Assembly: GCF_024171785.1 (NCBI RefSeq)
Contig: NZ_JAMTCK010000017.1
Location: forward strand, 1-64,000
DNA length: 64,000 nucleotides
Reading direction: 5' to 3'
DNA from: Goodfellowiella coeruleoviolacea
Lineage (GTDB): Bacteria > Actinomycetota > Actinomycetes > Mycobacteriales > Pseudonocardiaceae
Within the stretch, counting starts at the first letter, position 1. Each line of letters starts with the position of its first letter. Positions 52,005 to 60,867 of this stretch are shown here, piece after piece. Position numbers and translations under genes: made by a program. The notes below the pieces were generated by a model that saw nothing but the letters and a program-made list of their open reading frames with translations, ran no database searches and had not been told where the DNA came from.

Positions 52005-52100
52005 CCCCACCGGTCGCACCGCCACCACCGCCCCCGCCCGCCCCACCGGCACCCGCCGGCACCGGCGGCCCTGGTGGGGTGTGCCGGCGCGCCGGGCACG

Positions 52101-52191
52101 ACCGGTTACCATGGAAGCTCAGCAGTGGGCCCCTTGTCCGTGACGAGGCCGGCTTCTGCGCCTCGGACGTGTAGTGATACGGAGAGTTCTG
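52101..52191 (+). promoter_or_regulatory. promoter and leader of rpmB
   Basis: GGTTACCAT around 52104 resembles a -10 element of a housekeeping promoter. A leader of about 80 nt runs to the GGAGAGTTCTG ribosome site at 52180. No known riboswitch pattern is recognised. The run between 52010 and 52090 is Pro/Gly-codon-like low-complexity DNA. Confidence 0.35.
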
Positions 52192-52422
52192 ATGTCCAAG
52201 CGTTGTGACGTGTGCGGCAAGGAGCCCAGTTTCGGCAGGCAGGTCGCACGCCTCGGTGTCCGCGCTCAGAAGCGGCGGATCAAGGGGCGCTCGGCCCGCA
52301 TGTACTACCCGAACATCCAGTCGGTCAAGACGATCATCGGCGGCACCGCGGTGCGGCTGAAGGCGTGCACCTCCTGCCTGCGGAAGGGCAAGGTCACCCG
52401 CCGGTCGCAGACCGCCGCCTGA
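52192..52422 (+). CDS. rpmB: 50S ribosomal protein L28
   Basis: 76 residues from the ATG at 52192. SKRCDVCGKEPSFGRQVARL and the final TSCLRKGKVTRR give two CxxC pairs, so this is the zinc-binding (C+) form. Actinobacteria often have a second zinc-free copy under Zur control, which is not in this window. YYPNIQSVKTIIGGTAVRLK is the conserved rRNA-binding core. A strong terminator follows at 52450. Confidence 0.93.
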   Translation: MSKRCDVCGKEPSFGRQVARLGVRAQKRRIKGRSARMYYPNIQSVKTIIGGTAVRLKACTSCLRKGKVTRRSQTAA

Positions 52423-52449
52423 CCGACAACTCTTCAGGGCCCCGCTACG

Positions 52450-52484
52450 AACGCCGGATGTGGGAACGCGCCACATCCGGCGTT
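52450..52484. terminator. strong terminator after rpmB
   Basis: AACGCCGGATGTGG (52450-52463) and CCACATCCGGCGTT (52471-52484) are perfect 14-bp arms around GAACGCG, followed by T. It ends rpmB transcription. The stretch from here to 52690 shows no clear gene. Confidence 0.85.
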
Positions 52485-52690
52485 TGGCGTGCCCGGCACA
52501 GCTCGCGGCTGGACGGCTACATCGCCGGGCGTCAGGCGGCGACCGCCCACCACGCCGAGGGGCTGGCCGCGAGGGGCTGGCCGACCTGACCGGCCCGGGT
52601 GGCCTGGTCCGGCCGTCGGTGACGGCCGACGACGAGCACGTGTACTACCGGGCAACTGACCGCGGTGTTCGCCGAACGGTTTTCTTCCGG

Positions 52691-53189
52691 TCAGCGCGTG
52701 CTGTCCGACAACGCGCGCACCATGCGTTCGAGCCCGTCCAGCAGGCCCACCTCGGCGCGCCAGCCGGTGACCCGGTGGAAGGCCGAGGGGTCGACGACCA
52801 TGCCGGGCCGGAAGAGCACCAGGTAGGCGACCACCCGGCTGGTGACGACGTTCGCGGCCATCGCGAAGCTGTCGAGCACCCACCGCCGGTGGTCGGCGAA
52901 ACCGGCGCTGCCGGGCGCGGACAAGGCCCATGACGGTGGTGAGCACGGACAGGCTCGCCCAGACCATGATGCCGAGCGTGCCGACGACCGCCAGCGGACC
53001 GACCAGCGCCAGCGCGAACGACAGCAGCGCGGTCGGGATCACGCCGACGAACACGGACACCCGGCCGCTGTAGCGGTGCACCACCGGGTGTCCGCGGCGC
53101 AGCCACGGCCGCAGCTGCAGGCACGTCGTGACGAAGGCACCGAGCACCGCGATGAGCGGGATCAGCCACGGGCGGCGCCACCACCGCAC
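52691..53189 (-). pseudogene. DUF2306-like membrane protein with a frameshift
   Basis: From the GTG at 53189: RWWRRPWLIPLIAVLGAFVT, then HRYSGRVSVFVGVIPTALLS and MVWASLSVLTTVMGLVRA, three or more membrane helices with the HRxxGRVxVF motif of DUF2306. Near 52920 the frame breaks in the conserved RRRFADHRRW motif. The next frame continues FADHRRWVLDSFAMAANVVT to a stop at 52691. A single-base indel would restore one protein of about 165 residues. Either a recent pseudogene or a sequencing error. Confidence 0.6.
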
Positions 53190-53200
53190 CGGTGCGCCGA

Positions 53201-54184
53201 CTACACCGGCGAGCAGTCCGCCGCGACGCAGTCCGGCACCGCGCTGGTGGCCGCGACGCGGTCGGTCCCGGTGCGGCCGGTCGCGGCACGGATCCCGGCG
53301 CTGACCCCGGCGCCGACCCCGGCACGGATCCCGGCACGGATCCCGGCACGGTCGCTGGCCGCGCGGTTGGTCCTGCGGTACTCGCTGGGGCTCACCGCGT
53401 GGAACCGTTTGAACGCCGCGCTGAACCCGAACGCGTCCGCGTACCCGACCTGGCGCGCCACCGCCGCGACCGTCGCGGTGGACTCGGTCAACAGGTCGGC
53501 GAACAGCGTCATCCGCCAGTCGGTCAGGTAGGTCAGCGGTGGCACGCCCACCAGCCTGGTGAACCGGTTGGCCAGGGTGGTGCGGGCCACCCCCGCCTCG
53601 GCGGCCAGCGCGGCCCGCGTCCACGCCCGCTCCGGCGCGGCGTGCATCGCCCGCAGCACCGGACCGACCACCTCGTCGCTCAACGCCCGAAACCACCCGG
53701 GCGAGACCGCCTCGGGCTGGTCGAACCACCCCCGCAGCGCGCACACCAGCAGCCAGTCCAGCAGCCGGTCCAGCACCACCTGCCGGCCCGGCTGCGGCGC
53801 GGCGGCCTGCCAGTCCAGGAAGTCGCGCAGCGAGCCGCAGCCACCCCCGCACTCGTCGCCGTCGGGCAGCACCGCCACGGGTGGCAGCACCCCGAGCAGC
53901 CGCCGGGACACCTCGCCCCACACGTGGTAGGCGCCCACCAACAGCACGGTGCGCTCGACCAGCCGGGCGCCCGGCGGCTCGGCCGACCTGGGGCGGTCGG
54001 CGAGGGTGAACGGTCCCGGTCCCCGCACGATCGCGGTCTCCCCGACCCGCACCAGCCGCGACCCGCCGTCCTCCTCGGTCGACAGCCACGCCGCACCGCG
54101 CAGCGGCACGCACAGCGTCAGGGCCGCCCCGTCGGTGAACCGCAGCGTCCACGGCGGCGACAGCTCCTGCCTGACGACACACGC
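53201..54184 (-). CDS. AraC family regulator with cupin N-terminus, 5'-damaged
   Basis: The recognisable part begins near 54184 (FACVVRQELSPPWTLRFTDG), a cupin_6 ligand domain. The C-terminal HTH pair is ALAAEAGVARTTLANRFTRL and VAAVARQVGYADAFGFSAAF. The usual first about 25 residues are absent; the frame runs on upstream into the divergent NmrA-like gene without a convincing start, so a deletion probably removed the start. The tail after the HTH is a low-complexity Ala-Gly-Ile-Arg run encoded by 12-bp repeats at about 53290-53350. Activity is uncertain. Confidence 0.55.
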   Translation of the reverse strand, partial: ACVVRQELSPPWTLRFTDGAALTLCVPLRGAAWLSTEEDGGSRLVRVGETAIVRGPGPFTLADRPRSAEPPGARLVERTVLLVGAYHVWGEVSRRLLGVLPPVAVLPDGDECGGGCGSLRDFLDWQAAAPQPGRQVVLDRLLDWLLVCALRGWFDQPEAVSPGWFRALSDEVVGPVLRAMHAAPERAWTRAALAAEAGVARTTLANRFTRLVGVPPLTYLTDWRMTLFADLLTESTATVAAVARQVGYADAFGFSAAFKRFHAVSPSEYRRTNRAASDRAGIRAGIRAGVGAGVSAGIRAATGRTGTDRVAATSAVPDCVAADCSPV

Positions 54185-54197
54185 GAACGAGATCCTG

Positions 54198-55004
54198 GTG
54201 CTCGGTGGCACCGGCAAGACCGGGCACCGGCTGGTGCGCTCGCTGCGGGCGGCGGGCCACACCGTCCGCGCCGCCTCCCGCTCCGGCGAGGTCCGGTTCG
54301 ACTGGTCCGATCAGGACACCTGGCGGTCCGCACTGGACGGTGCGACAGCGCTCTACCTGGTGGCCCCGTGGGAACCGGAACTGGCCGAGGTCTTCGTCGA
54401 CCAGGCCACGGCCGCGGGCGTCCGCCGGATCGTGGCCCTGTCCGGCCGCGCCATCGACCGGTTCCCCGCGGAGTTCTTCCAGGGCATGCGGGCCGCCGAG
54501 CAGGCGGTGCGACAGTCCGGTGTGGAGTGGACGATCATCCGCCCGAACAACTTCAGCCAGAACTTCGACGAGGACACGTGGCACGTCCCGCTGCGCGCCG
54601 GCCGGCTGGCCCTGCCGATGAACGCCGTGCCCGAGCCGTTCATCGACGCCCAGGACATCGCCGACGTGGCCGCGACCCTGCTGACCACCGACGGCCACCA
54701 CGAACAGGTCTACACCCTGTCCGGGCCGCGCGCCCTCACCTTCGCCGACGCGGTCGCGGCGATCGCCAGCGCCTCGGGCCGGCCCATGCGCTACGAGGAG
54801 ATCACCCCCGAGCAGTACCGGGCCGACCTCCTGGCCGAGGGCGTGCCCGAGGAGGCGGCCGACGAACTCAACTCCCTGTTCGCCGGCATGCGCGCCGGCT
54901 ACTACACCGACCCCACCGACGACGTGCGGCGCGTGCTGGGCCGCGAGCCCCGCGACTTCACCGACTACGTCACCCGCGCCGCCGCCACCGGCGCCTGGTC
55001 GTAG
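54198..55004 (+). CDS. NmrA-like NAD(P)-binding protein, start uncertain
   Basis: 268 residues if the GTG at 54198 is used. Codons just before it read NEILVLGGTGKTGHRLVRSL, the true N-terminus of the family, but the triplet before Asn is GCG rather than ATG, so the original start seems lost. The rest is intact: AVRQSGVEWTIIRPNNFSQN, PMNAVPEPFIDAQDIADVAA and VYTLSGPRALTFADAVAAIA. Such proteins sense NADP or reduce small molecules. The truncated AraC gene is divergent and may once have regulated it. Confidence 0.65.
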   Translation: MLGGTGKTGHRLVRSLRAAGHTVRAASRSGEVRFDWSDQDTWRSALDGATALYLVAPWEPELAEVFVDQATAAGVRRIVALSGRAIDRFPAEFFQGMRAAEQAVRQSGVEWTIIRPNNFSQNFDEDTWHVPLRAGRLALPMNAVPEPFIDAQDIADVAATLLTTDGHHEQVYTLSGPRALTFADAVAAIASASGRPMRYEEITPEQYRADLLAEGVPEEAADELNSLFAGMRAGYYTDPTDDVRRVLGREPRDFTDYVTRAAATGAWS

Positions 55005-55014
55005 CCAGCCCCAC

Positions 55015-55044
55015 CCTGCCGGCCCGGTCTACTGGGCCGGCAGG
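55015..55044. terminator. terminator after the NmrA-like gene
   Basis: CCTGCCGGCCC (55015-55025) and GGGCCGGCAGG (55034-55044) are perfect 11-bp arms around an 8-nt loop, 10 bp after the stop at 55004. The next 200 bp hold no complete gene; read leftward, a short open piece GHRYPTRYGLFHPEAGAVDR looks coding but cannot be assigned. Confidence 0.75.
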
Positions 55045-55245
55045 GGTTGCCCAGCACCGCGCAGACCGCGGTGTCAACGAGCTTCCGGTCCACGGCACCG
55101 GCCTCCGGGTGGAACAGGCCGTACCGGGTCGGGTAGCGGTGGCCGCGCGCGTTCCCGTGGCGTCCGTGTCCAAACCTGATCCGCCTGATCGTCAGTCAGC
55201 CTCGTCGTCATGACAGAACAACCACGACCGCCCCCACTGAACCGA

Positions 55246-55857
55246 CTAGGAACGCTCCTGCGGCAGGGTTTCCAACCGGCGACGCACATAAGCGAGGTCG
55301 AGCGAGCAGTGCTTCGCGATCAGCTCATGCTGACGCTTCTGCTTCTCCTCGACGACAGCCTCATCGGTCAGGTACACGACGATCAGCGGCTTGGACGGCG
55401 CGGTCACCGCGTTGTTGACGGCCGCCCACAGCAGGTCCCTAAAGGTGCGTGGCCGTCCCCAGCAGACGTAACGCTCCCGCGTCCCGTCGGTAACCACGCA
55501 GTGCATGGGCTTCTCCTGGATCGAGCCAGGCTTGATCCTCCACCTATCGCCGAGCAACTCGACGATGAACTCGTCGGCGGGCGACAGTCGCTTCGTGGCG
55601 TACATGGCGTATGAACCGAAGTTCTCCAAGGCCCGGGCGTACTCCTTCAGCGGACCGTCCTTGAGCCAGACGCGCATGCCTTCAGCCGTGTAGTAGTCCG
55701 CCAGCTCACCCCCGATCGCTTCGTCCTCCACCCAGCGCGTGTAGTAGGCGGTTCGTTCACGACTGGAAATCCCTTCCCAGTCCAACGACCCCACCTGGCG
55801 GTAGAGTTCACGGATTACAGATTCCCTGACTTCCTTCGGAATCGAGATCTCCGGCAC
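55246..55857 (-). CDS. unknown last gene of the restriction-type operon
   Basis: 203 residues from the ATG at 55857, 14 bp after the Vsr stop. No family is recognised. RTAYYTRWVEDEAIGGELAD, EYARALENFGSYAMYATKRL and HCVVTDGTRERYVCWGRPRT are ordered-looking blocks, and SLDLAYVRRRLETLPQERS ends it. It has no membrane segment and no nuclease motif that I can see. Its position suggests a role in the same modification/restriction system, perhaps specificity or control. Confidence 0.6.
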   Translation of the reverse strand: MPEISIPKEVRESVIRELYRQVGSLDWEGISSRERTAYYTRWVEDEAIGGELADYYTAEGMRVWLKDGPLKEYARALENFGSYAMYATKRLSPADEFIVELLGDRWRIKPGSIQEKPMHCVVTDGTRERYVCWGRPRTFRDLLWAAVNNAVTAPSKPLIVVYLTDEAVVEEKQKRQHELIAKHCSLDLAYVRRRLETLPQERS

Positions 55858-55871
55858 GGATCCCCCTCACT

Positions 55872-56615
55872 TCAGCCCCGTTGTTCAGAACGCCCGAGCG
55901 CGGTGACGACGCGATCCGCCACAGCTTTCGGGTCCTCGTGTTCCCAGCACCGGATCACTGTCCACCCGCGCTCCACCAGCAACTGATTCGTCTCGATGTC
56001 ACGCCGTTTGTTGTCAGCGATCTTCTTACTCCAGAACTCGGAGTTCGTGTTCGCTGGACGATGGTGTTCCTGGCAGCCGTGCCAGAAGCATCCGTCCACG
56101 AACACCGCCAGTCGGTCCTTGGGAAAGACAACATCGGCGGTTCGCCGCAACTCCCGCAGTGGCCGCACCGACACCCGATACCGCAGGCCACGCGCGTGGA
56201 GTTCCGCGCGCAACTGGAGTTCTGGACTGGTGTCCCGTCCCCGATTGCCTCTCATCGAAGCCCGTACCTCACGCGAGGACGCCCACGATTCAGCTGGCAG
56301 CATCTCGTCCCGTACGAGTCCCAACGCGCGGGCCTTCTCCCAGCCTTCGGAGAGGTTGGCCGATCGTGTGCGGTGTTCGACCACGCCCAGTGACCTGGAG
56401 ACGGTGCGACCCCGGTCCTGCCACCTCAGGTACGCGCGAACGCACCCCGTCGCCAGCGACGCCTTGAGCACGACCGTTCCCCGAGCGGTCCGCCCTGCAC
56501 CTAGATCCACCGCACGCCTGTGGGGGCCGCCCGCCGCCTTGTCCTGCTCAGCGTTGACCAGCGCTCTCGATCGGCCGGGCTTCGGTTTCCAAGCCCGGGG
56601 GGACACCTCGCTCAC
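55872..56615 (-). CDS. Vsr-type patch-repair endonuclease with N-terminal extension
   Basis: 247 residues; Vsr proteins are usually about 140. The start overlaps the methyltransferase stop by 4 nt. The Vsr core (about 110-235) has MRGNRGRDTSPELQLRAELH, ARGLRYRVSVRPLRELRRTA, DVVFPKDRLAVFVDGCFWHG and IRCWEHE. The catalytic Asp and the FVDGCFWHGC block are kept. It nicks next to T:G mismatches made by deamination of 5-methylcytosine. The first 100 residues include RAYLRWQDRGRTVSRSLGVV, which resembles a small arm-type DNA-binding module; this fusion is unusual. Confidence 0.88.
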   Translation of the reverse strand: MSEVSPRAWKPKPGRSRALVNAEQDKAAGGPHRRAVDLGAGRTARGTVVLKASLATGCVRAYLRWQDRGRTVSRSLGVVEHRTRSANLSEGWEKARALGLVRDEMLPAESWASSREVRASMRGNRGRDTSPELQLRAELHARGLRYRVSVRPLRELRRTADVVFPKDRLAVFVDGCFWHGCQEHHRPANTNSEFWSKKIADNKRRDIETNQLLVERGWTVIRCWEHEDPKAVADRVVTALGRSEQRG

Positions 56616-57928
56616 AGCCGCTTCTCGGCATCACCTAGCACTGTCGCCACCGCTTTCGCGAACACCTCACCCAACAGGACCGGAACGGCATTGCCGAGTT
56701 GCCGCATTTGCTCGCCTCGCGGACCGCACAGCACCCATTCGTCCGGGAAGGTCATCACCCGAGCCGTCTCACGAACCGTCATGTACCGGTGCCGATATTC
56801 GCGGGACTTTCCGGTTCCTTTGACGAGCGTATCGGTCAACATCACGGACTCACCGCCCGGCACGCCGTGAACCCCCGCTTTGACGGTCTTCGCGGGACGA
56901 TCGAGAACGTTCGGCGTATGCCCTGGGTAGATACGCGCGTCCGGCCAGCCGATGTGTTCCTTGGGCATGTCGTCGTACTGCTTCCGGTCGAGTCTGTTCC
57001 AGGGTACGTCCGGAAGCGGATCGGCGCCATCGTCACCCGCCAGGGCGTCGCGCAGGGTACGCCAAGGCTTCAGCCCCTCGGCCGCCTCCTCGAACGGTAG
57101 AGCGGCCTGCACTTCGCCCATGACATGCCTGATCACGTGCGGTGGAACCTTGGCTCTGCCCACGACACTGTTATGACGGTCCCAGTACTCCCCAGAAGCC
57201 ATCGAGCGGAGGAGTGCTTGCTTGGAATGGGTCGGTTTGGTGGCTGCTCTCAGCAGCTCCTCGTCGATGTCGAGATCACCGCGGAATCCGACGATGACGA
57301 CACGGTTCCGGATTTGCGGGACACCGTAGTCGGCGGCGTTCACGGGGAATGTGAACACCCGGTACCGCTCGGCGGCCTTGGCGTCGCCACGTTCCTCCTT
57401 GCCTTTGAGTATGGCGTCGTGTTGGAGCCAAGTGGCCTCGGGGTCGCGCTCCTCAAACGGGAACATCAACTCTCTGATGATGTAGTCGAAGTACGGCTTG
57501 AAGGACGGCCGCAGAAGACCACGAACGTTCTCGCAGATGAAAGCCTTTGGCTTGATCTCTCGAATCGCGCGGAACATCTCCGGGAACATGTTCCGCTTGT
57601 CCTCGTCGCCCTTGGCGACACCACCAAGGCTGAACGGTTGGCACGGTGGTCCGCCCGCGAGGAGGTCGACCATGCCTTCCAGATAGCCCATCTTGAGTTG
57701 ACGGACATCGCCGCGCGCCAAGGGCGTCCGCTCGCCAGGCTCCGGGATCCGCTCGTCATCGCCTCGAGGAACGGCTCCGTTGGCTTCCAACGTGTCGCAG
57801 GCGTACTTGACGAACTCGTTGAGCAGCAACGGCCGGAAACCTGAGCGGTGGACGGCCATCGCCAAGCCCCCACCGCCCGCGAACAGCTCCACCGACGTAC
57901 GCTCCGGTGGATTGGGGACAGCCGACAT
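56612..57928 (-). CDS. DNA (cytosine-5) methyltransferase
   Basis: 438 residues from the ATG at 57928; a GTG at 58012, overlapping the Z1 stop, would add 28 low-complexity residues. Motif I is VELFAGGGGLAMAVHRSGF, motif IV GGPPCQPFSLGG with the catalytic Cys, motif VI ICENVRGL, motif VIII VPQIRNRVVIVGF and motif X QLGNAVPVLLGEV. All are intact. It would methylate a specific cytosine to protect self DNA. A hairpin at 57963-57993 separates it from the Z1 gene, so it may have its own promoter. Confidence 0.92.
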   Translation of the reverse strand: MSAVPNPPERTSVELFAGGGGLAMAVHRSGFRPLLLNEFVKYACDTLEANGAVPRGDDERIPEPGERTPLARGDVRQLKMGYLEGMVDLLAGGPPCQPFSLGGVAKGDEDKRNMFPEMFRAIREIKPKAFICENVRGLLRPSFKPYFDYIIRELMFPFEERDPEATWLQHDAILKGKEERGDAKAAERYRVFTFPVNAADYGVPQIRNRVVIVGFRGDLDIDEELLRAATKPTHSKQALLRSMASGEYWDRHNSVVGRAKVPPHVIRHVMGEVQAALPFEEAAEGLKPWRTLRDALAGDDGADPLPDVPWNRLDRKQYDDMPKEHIGWPDARIYPGHTPNVLDRPAKTVKAGVHGVPGGESVMLTDTLVKGTGKSREYRHRYMTVRETARVMTFPDEWVLCGPRGEQMRQLGNAVPVLLGEVFAKAVATVLGDAEKRL

Positions 57929-57962
57929 GCGGGGGAGCTTACCGCGCCATATGACGGCCGTA

Positions 57963-57993
57963 CCGCAAGGCAGACATGGTGTCCGCCTTGCGG
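57963..57993. terminator. hairpin between the Z1 and methyltransferase genes
   Basis: CCGCAAGGCAGAC (57963-57975) and GTCCGCCTTGCGG (57981-57993) form a 13-position stem with one mismatch around ATGGT. It could end or attenuate transcription from the upstream genes and so give the methyltransferase separate expression. Confidence 0.5.
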
Positions 57994-58008
57994 CAGGCGG
58001 GGATGCGG

Positions 58009-60867
58009 TCACGCCTCGACGATCGCGTACAAGGGCTTCTCGGGAACGACCACCTGGTACACCAAGGGCCGGCGGTCGGCCGGGACCGCGCCATCTGGAA
58101 GCTGGAGCATGAGCGCCATCACCAGTCGGGTGGGGTAACCGTCTGTCACTAGCTCCCGGTCGAGTTCGTTCTTCTTCATTACGGGGTAGAGGATCGCGCA
58201 GCCCGAGGTGGGTGTCCTACCCGGAATATCTTTGATCGCCACACGGTGCGCGCTTTCGGAGTTACCTCGGATACTCTCGTCCCTGCCAACAGTCCGACCA
58301 TGAACGGTGAACTCACCGATGCCGCGGATGTTGACCCGCCTACCGGTCTTCTGTTGCGGGAGCATGATGTCCCACCGGTCGATGACCTCCTCGCGCAGAC
58401 TCGCGATCCACGCCAGGTCTGCGGTGAACGTGTCAGGCCGCGCCCACTTCAGTTCACTCAGGACGGACACCATCTCCTGGTGGGACACCTCACCGAGGAA
58501 GGCTTCGAAGGTCCGATTGCCGGCGGGAAGGGAGACCACCTTCTGAGCAGCCTTGAGCAAGGGGACGCAGGCGTCGATGTTGTGGTCGAGGGCGGCCTGG
58601 TCAGTGAGCAACGGGTAACCAGAACTCGGTTCCTTGGTCGGAGTCCGCCGCTCCACCAGCCTCGCGTTGTACATCTTGTTGGCAGCGGTGGGCCGAAGGC
58701 CGTGGCGAGTCACCAGCGGCGGGATGTCATATGGTGTGAACACCGGCCGCCCGTCCACCATGGTGGCGTATTGCCGCAGCTCATTCCGGAAGTGCTCTTC
58801 ATCCCGGCAGGCCGCCTCGAACGCGTCTCGCACATCAGGGGTGATGAACAGTCGAACCAGGTCGCGGTACCCCTTCCGGAACCCGAACCACCGCCCCATC
58901 TGCATAAGCGCTTCGGCGTGCTTGACCTTCCGCGAGTAGTAGGTGATCGTGAGCCCTTCGATGGTGAACCCACGAGCGAGCTTGTTGCCTCCGACAAGCA
59001 CACGCCACACGGACCTCTTGTCGAAGTCCAAGTCTTCCTGCTCGATGTCCTTGTCGCTGTTCACCACCAACACGGGATTACCATTGGGCGCGATCTTGCG
59101 GACGGCTTCGCCGAGAAACCTCGTCAGCTCGTCGAACCGGGACGGCATCGCATACCCCAGTGCGAGCGCCTCTGAAACCGGCGCGAAATCGTTCTCGAAG
59201 AGTGTCCGAAGCCTATCGTGGGCGCGTCCACTCAGGTAGCCCGCGCCTCTCCACAGGTACTGAATGGCCGCCGCGCGCTCCCGCTGGTCGGCTGTCCGCA
59301 TCGTTTCGTGCACCAGCATCGTGTGATGTTTGAAGTGACCAGAGCCCTCAGCCTCGCGGTACAGCTTGATCGCGGCGGCCAGGACGAACGAGTCGAGGGC
59401 TGCTCGGAGCTTGCTGTCGTCCTCGTCGTCTCGATAGTCGTCCAACAGCCGGAGATGCGCCTTTTCCTTCGAGTTGCGGAAGTTCCGCTCGACGTCCGGA
59501 TCGAGGTCGAGATCGTGGAAGTCCTCGGCGCCCATGTACCCAAGTGGGCGCTCCAGGGAGATGAGGTAGTCCTTGGGGAAGATGTCCTCGGCGTCCGTGG
59601 GGTCGACGAAGACGTTCGCGAAGGGGGTGGCGGTGTAGCCGATGTACTGCGCGCGGGGAAGCAACCTGAGCAGGGTGGACAGATGCTTGTTGATGGCAGT
59701 GCGTTCCTTCTTGTCCTCGTACCACTTCCTCGGGTCGGTCGTGTTGATGGACGCCTGGTCGGACTCGTCGTCGATGATCAGAGCCGGGATGTTCTCAAGC
59801 CGGTCCGCTGTGTTCTTCAGGTCTTTGACGAGGTTGTTGAGCACTGTGGTGTTCTTCTTCACGATGATCAAGCGAGCATCGCTAGTGAAGAGGTTCTCAG
59901 GGTGCCAGAGGGGCTTGGTGCGGTCTCGACGCTCGAACTCCAGCGCCGACCGACCCTGTTGCAGACGCCGGTAGTCGAAACGCCGGTTCGTCATCCGATG
60001 AATGTCCGGCCTGCCGATCTCCGACGGCCAAGCGCCGTGCCGGACGAAGCGGTCCGCGATCCAGTCCTCGTCGTCCAGGTAGTCGATGAACTGAGCCGCG
60101 TCCGGGTCGTTCTCGTCGGTGCCGCGCAGGATGTTCTCGCGGCCGACCAACTCCATGTCCAACCGTCGCTGTGTCTGTTCACGCAGGATGTTCGTGGTAC
60201 CGGTCATCACGATGACGAGGCGGTACCCGGCATCGATCGCCTTCGCGATCACACCGGTGAAGTTGGCGGTCTTGCCGCTCTGCACGTATCCGACGACCAA
60301 GCCCTTGGTTTGCCCCGCCTTGGAGCGAGACGGGTCGATCAGACGCTCGACCACACGTGTGGTGGCCGTGTCGAGATTGGCGATCGCGTCGGCGTGCCAC
60401 CCGCGTCGGGTGCGCAGATAGTCGACGTAGTGCCCCCAGTAAAAGTCGCGCGCCCGCTTGACTTCTTCCGTGTACCACGGATCCCACGGCCCCGCGATCA
60501 CCGTCGTCCCGTCACCCTTGGCGAGCGGAAAGTGCCGGGCGATCTCAGCCGCGGTCTCGGGACCGAGCTGAAGTGCCTCGATCACTCGTGCCCGGCGTTC
60601 CTCCGTGTTCGGCTCGGTGCCGCCAGCCCACGAGTTGCCCTGCACCGGCGCGTTGTCCCACTTCGCGAGATTCAGGTGCAGGTCGAGGCGCAGCTTGTCG
60701 TCGGGACCGCTGGCCGCCAAATGGGCGCGCAACCGTGCTTCCGAAACGTCGAGGCCGGGATCGAGGTCGTCCGCTTCAACCTGGGCGCGCCGGACAAGGC
60801 CTCGTGGCGCGCCGTCCTCCATCGCACGCAACGCGCTGGTGTACGCCTGGACGAGTGCGCTGATCAT
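58009..60867 (-). CDS. Z1 domain ATPase (restriction/defence)
   Basis: 952 residues from the ATG at 60867, which overlaps the previous stop (ATGA) and follows GAAGGATGGAC; an ATG two codons upstream is possible. It is a superfamily II-like P-loop protein: GLVVGYVQSGKTANFTGVIA (Walker A), ALIIDDESDQASINT (Walker B), QYIGYTATPFANVFVDPTDA, and GGNKLARGFTIEGLTITYYS. The Z1 domain is known from operons with MutL/MORC-like ATPases, PD-(D/E)XK proteins, Vsr and cytosine methyltransferases. It probably drives DNA translocation or loading of the nuclease on foreign DNA. Confidence 0.9.
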   Translation of the reverse strand: MISALVQAYTSALRAMEDGAPRGLVRRAQVEADDLDPGLDVSEARLRAHLAASGPDDKLRLDLHLNLAKWDNAPVQGNSWAGGTEPNTEERRARVIEALQLGPETAAEIARHFPLAKGDGTTVIAGPWDPWYTEEVKRARDFYWGHYVDYLRTRRGWHADAIANLDTATTRVVERLIDPSRSKAGQTKGLVVGYVQSGKTANFTGVIAKAIDAGYRLVIVMTGTTNILREQTQRRLDMELVGRENILRGTDENDPDAAQFIDYLDDEDWIADRFVRHGAWPSEIGRPDIHRMTNRRFDYRRLQQGRSALEFERRDRTKPLWHPENLFTSDARLIIVKKNTTVLNNLVKDLKNTADRLENIPALIIDDESDQASINTTDPRKWYEDKKERTAINKHLSTLLRLLPRAQYIGYTATPFANVFVDPTDAEDIFPKDYLISLERPLGYMGAEDFHDLDLDPDVERNFRNSKEKAHLRLLDDYRDDEDDSKLRAALDSFVLAAAIKLYREAEGSGHFKHHTMLVHETMRTADQRERAAAIQYLWRGAGYLSGRAHDRLRTLFENDFAPVSEALALGYAMPSRFDELTRFLGEAVRKIAPNGNPVLVVNSDKDIEQEDLDFDKRSVWRVLVGGNKLARGFTIEGLTITYYSRKVKHAEALMQMGRWFGFRKGYRDLVRLFITPDVRDAFEAACRDEEHFRNELRQYATMVDGRPVFTPYDIPPLVTRHGLRPTAANKMYNARLVERRTPTKEPSSGYPLLTDQAALDHNIDACVPLLKAAQKVVSLPAGNRTFEAFLGEVSHQEMVSVLSELKWARPDTFTADLAWIASLREEVIDRWDIMLPQQKTGRRVNIRGIGEFTVHGRTVGRDESIRGNSESAHRVAIKDIPGRTPTSGCAILYPVMKKNELDRELVTDGYPTRLVMALMLQLPDGAVPADRRPLVYQVVVPEKPLYAIVEA

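Noticed and set aside
52010-52191. A riboswitch or autoregulatory RNA upstream of rpmB
   Set aside because: The leader is short and I could not draw a conserved structure; the GC-rich upstream part can form many weak hairpins.
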